Of a DNA stretch of 37,207 nt, positions 17,501 to 23,358 are shown one piece after another (the stretch's first letter is position 1; each line of letters starts with the position of its first letter). Both the position numbers and the translations under genes were made by a program. The stretch spans positions 1 through 37,207 of IMG/VR virus record IMGVR_UViG_3300031586_000012; one strand, 5' to 3'. Under the pieces are notes generated by a model, which was given only the letters and a program-made list of their open reading frames with translations, ran no database searches and had not been told where the DNA came from. Origin of the DNA: a virus.

Positions 17501-18039
17501 CTCTCTCTTAAATCTACCCAATCAGCAACGCCTAATTCACCACCACTAGTTTGATATTCCTGATATTGTTCCCTGCCTGCTTCAGTCAAGTTTTCGATGG
17601 TTAATTCTGTTTGATAAAACAATTCGTCTGGAACTAATCCGCCCGTAGGCTCACTTAACATAGCCCGCATATCAGCTTCTGAAAGCCTATCACCAGATGG
17701 TGAAATGTAATAATTATCTTCTGTTATCTCCCACTTCTGAGGGGTTATAATGCTAGAAGTTAAGCCTCCATTACCCTCTATCGGGCTTAATTTGAGCATC
17801 GCTCCCTCTTGAAGTCCCAAGCCCATCTGTGCAGCTTCAGCAGCAGTAAAAAACAATGGCTGTGTCGGGAAGGTAGTTATTAGCCGTCTCTGAGCGACAG
17901 CTTGCGTCAACTGAGGATACATCTCACGGACATCAGCCAGGGAAGTACCATATTGTGTCAATAGGCGTTCAATCTCTAAGTCCTTTGACTTGCGGAATTT
18001 CTTTAGCAGGTCCTCTTCGTTTAGTGTAAATCCGTTCAT
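11515..18039 (-). CDS. Giant internal virion/ejection-type protein
   Basis: About 2,174 residues, 17% of the genome. The frame opens at GTG 18099, but ATG at 18039 overlaps the stop of the preceding 46-codon gene (ATGA) and follows GAGGGG, so I chose it. Visible parts: an acidic N-terminal 350 residues; small-residue-rich hydrophobic helices at about 405-470 and 563-580; a long Lys/Glu coiled region (about 650-900); helical region to 1,440; a strong membrane segment (AAGTILLAWVLLPMMFQF, about 1,441-1,463); then many repeat-like DNxxxY/WxxY helices. The layout resembles the large internal virion proteins, with polyvalent-protein-type regions, that are ejected with DNA. No lysozyme or polymerase motif was found. 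Confidence 0.6.
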   Translation of the reverse strand: MNGFTLNEEDLLKKFRKSKDLEIERLLTQYGTSLADVREMYPQLTQAVAQRRLITTFPTQPLFFTAAEAAQMGLGLQEGAMLKLSPIEGNGGLTSSIITPQKWEITEDNYYISPSGDRLSEADMRAMLSEPTGGLVPDELFYQTELTIENLTEAGREQYQEYQTSGGELGVADWVDLRERQRLETEEVFGAVFPQQDIAEVLAYAQSQPEAFLQDIFEIGRTEEIEMLLRTMYEGVTEEWLTELFTPTIGSPELRQNLIDALKPVTETNIDTMVQYFGDNPQALRASLIGEGRNEATERLVRQLWPDITEQQLSDYFNPSALIVEAEAAREVERGKWGTFTAGVGDLVANVGGIFKWCGAEGIGEKITTFAKYMQVQAAPIPFEPDEFTWKQLFNPQFYATYGVRMLPTLMLLAVPALGAYSLAGSIAARVGLGAVGRAVITGVGGAALSRPIESALEAGGAYDEARARGLSHEEAEQVADEVFRRNLTLAGLDALQLAVAFMPTPVGKAAAGAVTRGLVTTAKIGGKLFFTGLTEGGEEVYQEMILKQAMGDERGLAEMLQDPDMQLVFSLGAIAGLGMGAGGDIIVRIQNRVIPQLNSEQKAQFDKSKEDFVSQGLSEDVATQKALDNVVEQNPELEKVVEDAAKGVEKEITFEQIKPKTEAEAVVVEHMKQQIVPEEVTPEAITPEVTIPKAEAGMPEVEMPVEPIEVKTGRQLEGLGRMYQEWWSKRKTADETKAALAKFVKENLPMEARGKFISAVARVKTDTKLTVLMTRVMEFAENNAQKVLKTEIRAELKKARAQIKDHILKGKFTPETQRLFDVLNHNLELDRDTAREKIVTNIRAYESGELSYEEMFKANEALNFAGIDGMSSEELANLLNYIRTLEAIGRSERQAKQEIANEKIKAVSADISNILTGGKGLKTGIGAVPGKGLEAKPGWVDTFVNWQYGIDNLADKLSKFDTTSGPYQSEISKFVSQVHRATNRQFIGTKEAYAKVKDVVGEVFGVKGGRAINQVLNGLDEEVNLGTFELTADYIANHPGATTVTIKMTRNEMLAKYMQMQDPTLNNTFTTGMGWSMEFRNSIENNLTAEEKKLTDSFFKFYEDYYKTINPIYQELYNVDMPHNPRYSPIRRDFEADITESILTFQDAAQYASVLNGSLKARQRNIRPLKFNGATQILSNHIEQMEHFKAWATTMRDMRRVFGNTEIKQAIEQYHGRGIVQLIDKFMNQMARGGIETATTNRIADWLRRNFTRSILAIKPVIALKQIPSLFAYVSDQEMGVTGFVSGIANFWTSPIDHFKFLYKNSEGFRARIQAGFERDIAAALAQHGNKEIAGRGSIKNWFMLQIRLGDTFAVTQGMWAKYRDGLNKGLSQTEAIVAAEDLTNRTQPSFGIDTLSAIQNGGSWLKLMTMFQNQPNKYFRMVGDNLRNFKYGRGSRTKAAGTILLAWVLLPMMFQFIADAFQWKPERQARAGILGPLNFILIGGQLVQSIWGWLTNEPFDYQVSPVAQTADDLRNIFLKAKKLIGQGQDPYKDISLDDVAALVEYLAKAAGQITGWPTPYLVQVEKGIRTKLQEGEDINIKDFLFSQWALQPPAKNAEQKVEDLNLKLGEVKEGQEDKPLSERELNLYTTIDWFRDIGNVYSNVLPQDVLDNPAASKESKAWAEYEIAQSKADILPNIALYKINTEDNDDTIVNYYQQWKARERITNLAQLKEFDTLYPKAYLGNVSRQQYEVLVKYLESDDKDAFLDSHSELRINPRDEWLKANPMDNARLALALGEKAKLLTLEAYNQFKGLLKTLDIPADAIPPMTLPPEGSLETHFAYENFVSEGKHGSWEAQLLLLKDDIAAKEAGVQSYAEWRGLKLSDTPLALLELQVANREQFDLYEAYGDDTPDNDDYISDDDDRATARHGLLFDENEDMTTFGKAYYTKEAYSQGYSESNWPAFVEYSAQPLWGSWRERYLLENPDFYKEYTDSEIGNHPLIDKSTVKPLARDKIYQQFLDEFDKWDDTGGMAPKAIENMRAGLEDIERGGMTFKEARYRVQAYDVGVPEKYIDLYVEYYELPTAGYEQEWFFMDHVDYYRDVWLGVQGNQSKDFSKVPTKEVWNLYKEYLKEDKGQHRLDFRAKYPELDQWMLLTGKVSKLVGDRGNPEAEHELTPWEELAQVEGFKELFK

Positions 18040-18176
18040 GCGACCCCTCGCTTGAAGAGTATATGCCAGCAGAGTCTCCATCTTGCCGATAATGGCCACT
18101 TCTTGACTGCACTCACATACTCAAGGAAGTTTCTACGGCTATATTTTCTAATCTTTTTTGATACCCTAGCGTTCAT
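18036..18176 (-). CDS. 46-residue basic microprotein
   Basis: Starts MNARVSKKIRKYSRRNFLEY and ends with a Trp-rich helix (RWRLCWHILFKRG). Its start overlaps the stop of the preceding small gene (TTAATG) and its stop overlaps the ATG of the giant gene (ATGA). From memory, small basic proteins with a similar basic start and an LPxxxRxxxAWxILFK-like end occur in phage head modules. Function unknown; a membrane- or RNA-binding amphipathic peptide is possible. Confidence 0.6.
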   Translation of the reverse strand: MNARVSKKIRKYSRRNFLEYVSAVKKWPLSARWRLCWHILFKRGVA

Positions 18177-18352
18177 TAACTTTTCCCTGTATTAAGCTGC
18201 CCTAGTTTGCCACCTGTTCGCAGCATTTCTAGGAAGTTCGGTCTAGTTAGCTTGGCTTTCTTTTCTTCCGCATCTTCTCCCCGAGCAGCATCTAAGAACG
18301 CCTTATCAACGTCTTCGGCTGTCCATTCCAAGTCCAATTTTCCCTTATTCAT
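18176..18352 (-). CDS. 58-residue hypothetical protein after portal
   Basis: A charged, helical protein beginning MNKGKLDLEWTAEDVDKAFL. It overlaps the end of the portal gene by 8 bases (ATGAATAA), so it is read by translational coupling. Its stop overlaps the start of the next microgene. No family recognised. Conserved position between portal and scaffold-type genes would fit an assembly factor. Confidence 0.6.
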   Translation of the reverse strand: MNKGKLDLEWTAEDVDKAFLDAARGEDAEEKKAKLTRPNFLEMLRTGGKLGQLNTGKS

Positions 18353-20111
18353 TTTCGGCCTCCTCAGTGGGTTCAGCAGCTAACGACCTAGTCAACATTG
18401 ACTTCTTTTGCCCATTCCCACCAGGTTTACTACTCTCTTCCTTAGGAACGGTCTTTTCGGGTTTCACCTTCACTTCCGCTTGAACTTCATCAAACTTGTT
18501 GGCTTCAGATGTTGTCAACTGCCCCATGGCGTTTCGCTGCTTCAGGATTGTAGTACCTCTTTGAGTCAGTAGAATAGACTCAATTTTATTCTGGATACTA
18601 GGTTTTTCACCTTGGATAGGTGGCTCAACTAGACTTCTTGCCCCCCTGTAGAGAAATGTGACCTCATCCACCTGTCCAACTAGCTGGGACTGGTATTTGA
18701 GTTCCTCTCCTTCGGGGTTCTTATCATGGAGATAATCCCGTCTTATAGTGTCCCTAGAATAGAATAGGCTTGCGTCCCTAGCCATTGCCAGGTTTGCTAT
18801 TCGGTCCTCTGCCGATTCAGTGAAAAAGCGATATTGAATGGTGTAATCACATTCCAGGTCGCCTGGTTTATACTCGTTCTCGCTGCCCTTTGGCCCCACG
18901 ATTATAGGCTGGCCTATCTGTATGCACTGTTTAATAATCATCCTGCTAAGTGCCTGGTAGAACATCGCCTTCGTATTCACACGAGGCAGGAATACATCAT
19001 TTCGTGAGCCCATGAGCTTAGCCATTGCCAGCGATGAAAGTGGGAAGTTCAATGTGCCGTAGTCAATCGCTGCCAGGCTTGCACGCTGTAAATCAGCTTC
19101 CAGGATGGAGTAGAACAATGTCGTGGCTCTCTTTATGTCGCTAACTGGCATCGCCTTAAACCCTCCACCCCTCTCCACAGCAAGAACAGCCCTTTGCTTG
19201 TATGGTGATTCCTTTGGCTTCTTGGCCTGCCCTGGCTTGGAAACCTCATACTGCAAAGCAGCGAAGAGAGCGTTTACATTGATGGTCTGTAGGATTGTTG
19301 CAGTCCTATTTTTCTCAGTCCAGAGTTCACGGTTAGCCCAAAGTATGCTTTCGCCCCTGTGCTCCACTGCATCTTTGCTGTAGAACATGGAGCCGGCATG
19401 GACAACCGAATAGACAAACGGCGGGTATCCGTAAGTGTTGGGATTCCTCCGAGCTACTTCCTTATTTACAAAGTTGGTATTCAATTCAGAGTTCCAATGG
19501 TCAACGACTTCGTTATCACTTCCCTCTATATTGGGAAGTGTGTCACCAGGCTTGCTATATTCGCGCTCAAGCTCCTCTTTAGTCTGAATAAACCACGGAG
19601 CTCCCCAAACCATTCCGTTTTCGCCCAATTCTGGAGCAAAGAACCGAGTATCCAAGGGAGTAACATCTGGCACAAGCACGCCATCTTCTCCTATCCTTAG
19701 ACAAGGACGGGCAGCCACATGACCTCGAATCATTATTTGTTCATCTGTGAAAGCCCCCAATCCCCATATACCCTTGTTCTCAAGCCATTCGTCTATCATG
19801 TAGTAAAGGTCGGAAAGGAATTGCTCAATCAAGGTTGTTTGTTTGTCGCTTAACTTGCGCCCTTCAATAACAGCCTGCATGGTGGCTCCGCCTAATATAG
19901 ATATTGCTTTAACAGCATAGTTAAGGCAATCGTTCAGCGTGACATTGGCTACGTCTTCCATTTCCTTGTTAGTGCTATCCAGCCTCATCATCTTGTAGGG
20001 CTTCAGGAAGTAAAGGGCTTCATCTACATCTTGGCGTTCATGTATGGGCTTCAGGCTTTCCCGCTTTGCATCAAATGCCTTATAGTCCTGATCTTGATTA
20101 TCTTCTGCCAT
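18345..20111 (-). CDS. Portal protein
   Basis: A 588-residue protein forming the dodecameric DNA channel at the capsid vertex. Seen: a long N-terminal helix region, a middle with PPFVYSVVHAGSMFYSKD and a stretch around residues 340-400 (LDYGTLNFPLSSLA-type) of the kind found in podoviral head-tail connector portals, and a charged, Pro/Lys-rich tail. Start at ATG 20111 (AAGGAG, 5-base spacing) rather than GTG 20117. It lies after terminase and a holin-like gene and upstream of scaffold and coat, the standard order. Family assignment is by similarity of pattern and synteny. Confidence 0.8.
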   Translation of the reverse strand: MAEDNQDQDYKAFDAKRESLKPIHERQDVDEALYFLKPYKMMRLDSTNKEMEDVANVTLNDCLNYAVKAISILGGATMQAVIEGRKLSDKQTTLIEQFLSDLYYMIDEWLENKGIWGLGAFTDEQIMIRGHVAARPCLRIGEDGVLVPDVTPLDTRFFAPELGENGMVWGAPWFIQTKEELEREYSKPGDTLPNIEGSDNEVVDHWNSELNTNFVNKEVARRNPNTYGYPPFVYSVVHAGSMFYSKDAVEHRGESILWANRELWTEKNRTATILQTINVNALFAALQYEVSKPGQAKKPKESPYKQRAVLAVERGGGFKAMPVSDIKRATTLFYSILEADLQRASLAAIDYGTLNFPLSSLAMAKLMGSRNDVFLPRVNTKAMFYQALSRMIIKQCIQIGQPIIVGPKGSENEYKPGDLECDYTIQYRFFTESAEDRIANLAMARDASLFYSRDTIRRDYLHDKNPEGEELKYQSQLVGQVDEVTFLYRGARSLVEPPIQGEKPSIQNKIESILLTQRGTTILKQRNAMGQLTTSEANKFDEVQAEVKVKPEKTVPKEESSKPGGNGQKKSMLTRSLAAEPTEEAENE

Positions 20112-20120
20112 ATTCACTCC

Positions 20121-20348
20121 TTAAATTTTGCCGTTTTTTGCCTTCAAATAGGTGTAGAGTTCTGCCTGCACCTTGGTATTCTCCACCAGCGCCTTTGTTC
20201 GTTCCTTAATCGTTTCATTGTAGTCTTTAATAATCTCAATAAACTTGTCCTCGGCATATTTCCTGTCCTGCCTGTATATTAGAAACATGACAAAAGCAAG
20301 GACTCCCGTTACACCTCCAATGCTGCCGATATATTCAATTAAACCCAT
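20121..20348 (-). CDS. BhlA/holin-like single-TM protein
   Basis: A 75-residue protein with one transmembrane helix (residues about 6-27, SIGGVTGVLAFVMFLIY) followed by a charged coiled coil (RKYAEDKFIEIIKDYNETIK). This is the layout of BhlA/UviB-type holins or bacteriocin-associated proteins. AAGGAGG stands before the ATG at 20348 (the frame is open to 20411, but the ribosome site decides). It lies between terminase and portal, an unusual place for a lysis gene, so a packaging- or membrane-related role is also possible. Confidence 0.55.
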   Translation of the reverse strand: MGLIEYIGSIGGVTGVLAFVMFLIYRQDRKYAEDKFIEIIKDYNETIKERTKALVENTKVQAELYTYLKAKNGKI

Positions 20349-20358
20349 ATTTGCCTCC

Positions 20359-21648
20359 TTAGAACTGCCAAGCCTCAGCCTCCTCTTTTTCAACTGCCCT
20401 GTCCGGCTCATCCAGGTCTGCTATGATGTAGCGTTCTGCTGCCATCAGGTGATAGCGTGATTCGTCCTCTATCTCATCGGTAGGCTGGTATCTATCATCC
20501 AGCTTTCGGGAAAATGATTGTTTCTCATCCAGGTAGCCCAAGAGGTCTTTGAAAACCATAATCCTGTTGAACTTATGCCAGGCAAATACCTTAGCGATTT
20601 GAGTCTCTACCCTGCGGTTCATTTCGGGCGGCTCGCTTATCGCCCAGCCGTGGGAATCATAAAGCTGCCTGATTTCCTCTTCCTGGTGGCTTCCCCCCAC
20701 TCTCTTCACTACATTGTAGCCTTCGGTAATTCTCTTAAACTCAGCCACATTCTCAGCAGGGCTTTTGCCAGGTCCGGGACGGTATTCATGGAAAGCCCAT
20801 AAAAGTCCAGTCCCGGGATCCTCAGCGAAGAAGATAGCAGCGGGGTTAGCAGCTCCGAAGTCATGCCCTACATAGATTAGCCAGTTTTTAGGTATCTCAA
20901 AGCGTGCCTTTACGCAGTGCTGGGGGTTAAACGAGGAGTAGATAAGCCCCTCGGGTTTATCATATCTCCCTCGATAGAGCATGTTGAACTTCCAGGAAGG
21001 AAGCCTTAAACGAACTCTCTCATACTCAGCCTTGGGGAAAGCCGGGTTCATTGTGGAATCGAATATGATAACATCGTAGTCGGGATCGCCAGCCTCCCAT
21101 AACTCATAAACCTCAGTCTTGAACCAGCCTAGACAGTAGAGTGAGGTTGTAAAAAGCACCCGCCCCTGGTAAATAGAAAGTCGCCTCTGCACTGCTTCCC
21201 ATGTATCACGCCTGAATTGCTTTTGCCCGGGTTCATCGAGCCAGGCTGCCTTAGCCGTGGCCGACTCCAAAGACTCAGGATTGGTGGCACTGCCGAAGAT
21301 CACCCTCGTCTTGCCTTTATGAAAGGTGAAAACCTTTTTATAGTCAGAATAGGTGCCCAGGTGCAACAGCTCATCAAAGACACTCAGAAACTCAGGCAGC
21401 ATCTTGAGCTCTAGCAACGGGAAGGTAGAAGTGACGGCTAAATAGTCGCCTTCACCACAGGTCTTGATTTCACGATAAAGCCAGTCCGGTCCAAAGCAGG
21501 TCTTTCCCCCCTGAGTGCCGGCCTGCATTGCAATGAACCTTCTTTGACTTTGCCATGTCTTTGACTGCCCGGGATGGAAGTTCAGATGTATCTCGTTGTC
21601 TATGAGTTCCCGGTATGGTTTAATTTCCTGAGCTACTGCCTGAACCAT
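20359..21648 (-). CDS. terL: Terminase large subunit
   Basis: A 429-residue DNA-packaging motor. The ATPase domain has a Walker A-like GTQGGKT at residues 44-50 and a Walker B-type AAWLDEPGQ at about 132-140 (Asp-Glu catalytic pair). The C-terminal RNase H-fold nuclease begins YVGHDFGAANPAA at about 257, with the first metal-binding Asp. It overlaps the end of the upstream small-subunit candidate by 29 bases and has AGAGGA before the ATG. Headful versus cos packaging cannot be told from the sequence. Confidence 0.92.
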   Translation of the reverse strand: MVQAVAQEIKPYRELIDNEIHLNFHPGQSKTWQSQRRFIAMQAGTQGGKTCFGPDWLYREIKTCGEGDYLAVTSTFPLLELKMLPEFLSVFDELLHLGTYSDYKKVFTFHKGKTRVIFGSATNPESLESATAKAAWLDEPGQKQFRRDTWEAVQRRLSIYQGRVLFTTSLYCLGWFKTEVYELWEAGDPDYDVIIFDSTMNPAFPKAEYERVRLRLPSWKFNMLYRGRYDKPEGLIYSSFNPQHCVKARFEIPKNWLIYVGHDFGAANPAAIFFAEDPGTGLLWAFHEYRPGPGKSPAENVAEFKRITEGYNVVKRVGGSHQEEEIRQLYDSHGWAISEPPEMNRRVETQIAKVFAWHKFNRIMVFKDLLGYLDEKQSFSRKLDDRYQPTDEIEDESRYHLMAAERYIIADLDEPDRAVEKEEAEAWQF

Positions 21649-21982
21649 TCTTGTCCTCTGTTACATGAGCCACTATCCTTTCGACTACGATAGGCATGTT
21701 CGGGTCTCCGCCAATCGGCTGAGTAACCTTGCCCTCTGTGCGCTCAAATAGTAAGTTGAGGTCATTGGAGTTTTTCTGTGCCCTCTCAATCAGCTTCTTG
21801 GCGAGCATATCAACTAGAGCCGGATCGTTAGCCAACTGCTCCCTTAGAGCCTCACTAACATATTTGATGCCAGGTGGTCTGCCTTTCGGGTTTCCTGATT
21901 GCCCTGGCTTCCATCCTAATCTGAGGTTTGCCAGTGAGTTCGGATGCTTGCCCTTCGGGTATTTAGCTTTCTGTTCTGCCAT
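21620..21982 (-). CDS. Putative terminase small subunit (DUF5681-like)
   Basis: A 120-residue protein with an N-terminal WKPGQSGNPKGRPPG motif (residues about 24-38), the hallmark of DUF5681-type proteins often found just before the large terminase and thought to act as small subunit or DNA-recognition factor. The middle is helical (EALREQLANDPALVDMLAKKL), and the tail is Gly/Ser-rich. The ATG at 21982 follows AGAGGAAC. The overlap with terL supports coupling. Confidence 0.72.
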   Translation of the reverse strand: MAEQKAKYPKGKHPNSLANLRLGWKPGQSGNPKGRPPGIKYVSEALREQLANDPALVDMLAKKLIERAQKNSNDLNLLFERTEGKVTQPIGGDPNMPIVVERIVAHVTEDKNGSGSSSGN

Positions 21983-22040
21983 CTTGTTCCTCTAAAGTCG
22001 TCCCGTCCTCAGTCCATGTAAAGTTATCGTTCCATTCCAT
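21963..22040 (-). CDS. 25-codon ORF before small terminase
   Basis: MEWNDNFTWTEDGTTLEEQD... ; it has an AGGAG ribosome site 7-8 bases before the ATG and runs 20 bases into the next gene. The first 16 bases of the reading frame are repeated at 22165-22180. It could be a coupling leader. Too short to assign. Confidence 0.4.
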   Translation of the reverse strand: MEWNDNFTWTEDGTTLEEQDGRTES

Positions 22041-22050
22041 TTTGGAGCTC

Positions 22051-22161
22051 CTATCCTCGCCTTTTTCTCCTCTTGTTATGTTCTTTCAGCCCTTTAGTCT
22101 TACCAGCTACTTTACGCCTATGTTTACGCTGGTCTTTATATGTCTTACCTGAGTTCCGCAT
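22051..22161 (-). CDS. 36-residue strongly basic peptide
   Basis: MRNSGKTYKDQRKHRRKVAG... ending in KRRKRRG; more than 40% Lys/Arg. The ATG at 22161 begins 2 bases after the stop of the zinc-finger-like frame; an in-frame ATG at 22197 would add 12 residues and overlap that gene. The composition suggests nucleic-acid binding. Two short ORFs follow before the terminase genes, so it may help packaging, which is only a guess. Confidence 0.5.
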   Translation of the reverse strand: MRNSGKTYKDQRKHRRKVAGKTKGLKEHNKRRKRRG

Positions 22162-22163
22162 TG

Positions 22164-22368
22164 CTATCGTTCCATTCCATCTTTTACTCCATGCCATGCG
22201 TGAACCTTCGCTAATCTCGTAGCTTTGTTGCCTTCTCTGTCCGTGTATTCTCGCCAGATATACTTGAAAGGATAGCCGGGCAAGATAGATTGTTTACACC
22301 CAGGCCACGAACAGAAATAGCTCTGCTGTGCTGTGAAAACTCTTTCAAGGTCTTTTATACTCCTTCAT
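22164..22368 (-). CDS. Zinc-finger-like gene interrupted by TGA; possible +1 frameshift
   Basis: ATG at 22368 opens a 7-codon frame (MKEYKRP) that meets TGA at 22347-22345. The +1 frame from there runs 60 codons to 22164 and encodes a sensible protein with C19-x4-C24 and H56-x2-H59. This long frame has no ATG, GTG or TTG after its last upstream stop. Slippage at CCT-TGA would join the two into 67 residues, as in the CUU-UGA site of prfB and the CCC-UGA sites reported in a Listeria phage. A sequencing indel or an AUA start are the alternatives. AAGGAG lies 9 bases upstream of the CCT. GGAG precedes the ATG by 10 bases. Confidence 0.45.
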
Positions 22369-22414
22369 TGGCTTAATTCTCCATAAATATAGGGTAGGAG
22401 CGGTTACCTCCTTT

Positions 22415-22633
22415 TTAGTCTTTGGTCTCCTTCGCAAGTCTTGCTAATTGTTCCTCTTTTGTTTCCTCGATACCACGAAGCACAAATTTCTCTAGTTTGC
22501 CAGCATATTCAACGATTTTCTCTGCTTCGTAGTTCATAACACCCGACCCCTTCTCTTTATCTATTGCAATCTCTATTGCCCACTCCCTCACACCTATAAC
22601 CATGCGGTCTTCATCATTTATTAATCTATTCAT
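22415..22633 (-). CDS. 72-residue helical hypothetical protein
   Basis: A charged, helix-rich protein (EAEKIVEYAGKLEKFVLRG...EEQLARLAKE). Its ATG overlaps the stop of the 28-codon gene upstream (ATGA). AAAAGGAGG follows the gene at 22405-22413 region and serves nothing longer than a few codons. Not recognised. It belongs to the first group of late genes. Confidence 0.55.
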   Translation of the reverse strand: MNRLINDEDRMVIGVREWAIEIAIDKEKGSGVMNYEAEKIVEYAGKLEKFVLRGIEETKEEQLARLAKETKD

Positions 22634-22716
22634 ATTTCGATTTGACCGCCCCTACCCTCAAAGGTAGAATCAGTTATCCAATCTTCGTCAAACCAATCTT
22701 CTATTGAAAATGTCAT
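22630..22716 (-). CDS. 28-residue acidic microprotein
   Basis: MTFSIEDWFDEDWITDST..., seven acidic residues. Both ends are ATGA overlaps: its ATG overlaps the stop of gene 22713-22943, and its stop overlaps the ATG of gene 22415-22633. This double coupling is the main reason to accept so short a gene. Confidence 0.55.
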   Translation of the reverse strand: MTFSIEDWFDEDWITDSTFEGRGGQIEI

Positions 22717-22943
22717 GTTACTACCTTATATACTCCAACCCAGAACCAGACCCAGGCTATAAAGCCTAGAACACGGCCGAAGTTATAGTAGTGATGCTCT
22801 GATTCGATGGCCTCTTTTAGTGCCTTAGATGGCTGATACCTCTTGACGAAGGGAAAGAATACATCACAGAAGCCCTCTACGAGAGCGTGCCATTCCGCCG
22901 GCGTATCAATAAAGGTATGAATCCACTTAAACGGTGGTATCAT
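22713..22943 (-). CDS. Small protein with C-terminal membrane segment
   Basis: A 76-residue protein: N-terminal amphipathic part (FKWIHTFIDTPAEWHALVEG), a charged middle and a C-terminal aromatic membrane helix (VLGFIAWVWFWVGVYKVV). The ATG at 22943 overlaps the previous stop (ATGA); a longer frame opens at 22979. With the next gene it forms a pair of small membrane proteins at the head of the late operon, a possible lysis (holin/pinholin) set, which is inference. Confidence 0.55.
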   Translation of the reverse strand: MIPPFKWIHTFIDTPAEWHALVEGFCDVFFPFVKRYQPSKALKEAIESEHHYYNFGRVLGFIAWVWFWVGVYKVVT

Positions 22944-23218
22944 TTCGCAATCTTGTTCACTATGTCCTGAGAAGCCCACCCATAGGTAAAGGCAAATACA
23001 AAGACATACTCACCCGAGACTGGGAAACTCGGCAGTATCAATATAGTGGCGATGAGGGCAACGACTAGGTTAAATACCAGCGTCCAAACGAATCTAGTTT
23101 CCCACTTGACTTGCTGCCCTGCCTTTTCTGCCGCGCTCTTCTTCTTCAGCCACGGCAATAAAGCCCTCAGAAAGCAACCTAAGAATATACCGAGTGCTAC
23201 GATGATTTCTGTCTCCAT
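22940..23218 (-). CDS. Small multi-TM membrane protein, first late gene
   Basis: A 92-residue protein with an N-terminal membrane helix (IIVALGIFLGCFLRALLPWL), a basic loop, and two further hydrophobic segments (VWTLVFNLVVALIATILIL and EYVFVFAFTYGWA). Size and three-helix topology are like class I holins. Start at ATG 23218; a GTG at 23245 would lie in the terminator stem. It is the first gene after the promoter-terminator cassette at 23232-23350. Confidence 0.55.
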   Translation of the reverse strand: METEIIVALGIFLGCFLRALLPWLKKKSAAEKAGQQVKWETRFVWTLVFNLVVALIATILILPSFPVSGEYVFVFAFTYGWASQDIVNKIAK

Positions 23219-23236
23219 GTTCACCCACTTAAATGG

Positions 23237-23255
23237 AAAAACCACCCGAAGGTGG
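23237..23255 (-). terminator. Second terminator hairpin of late leader
   Basis: Stem 23242-23246 with 23251-23255 (CCACC/GGTGG) with a TTCG tetraloop, followed on the minus strand by five T. A UUCG-type loop makes it stable. It sits about 20 bases before the first late start codon. Confidence 0.7.
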
Positions 23256-23265
23256 CTCTAAAAGC

Positions 23266-23285
23266 AAAAAACCCGCTTAAACGGG
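23266..23285 (-). terminator. First terminator hairpin of late leader
   Basis: A short GC stem (23272-23275 with 23282-23285, CCCG/CGGG) plus one wobble pair, then six T on the minus strand. It terminates either the upstream early operon or the short transcript from the promoter at 23321-23350. Confidence 0.65.
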
Positions 23286-23291
23286 CTGTCT

Positions 23292-23309
23292 GGGGCGTAA
23301 CTTAGCCCC
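23292..23309 (-). promoter_or_regulatory. Leader hairpin without U-run
   Basis: Inverted repeat 23292-23296 with 23305-23309 (GGGGC/GCCCC), 8-base loop. It would be the first structure at the 5' end of the late transcript, starting a few bases after the predicted start point near 23314. Possible antiterminator or nut-like signal. Confidence 0.45.
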
Positions 23310-23320
23310 GCGATGTCAAT

Positions 23321-23350
23321 AGGGTAGCACGAATAATAAACTTTTGTCAA
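23321..23350 (-). promoter_or_regulatory. Predicted late promoter
   Basis: Minus strand TTGACA (23350-23345), 18-base spacer, TACCCT (23326-23321; 3 of 6). The perfect -35 and weak -10 suggest a promoter that needs help or is weak. Expected start about 23314, followed within 80 bases by three hairpins. Confidence 0.5.
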
Positions 23351-23358
23351 GCCCATTT

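Noticed and set aside
22211-22348. Third-frame ORF starting TTG at 22348 (45 codons)
   Set aside because: Ser-rich, low-complexity translation with no motif; the competing frame has a Cys/His site and better protein character.
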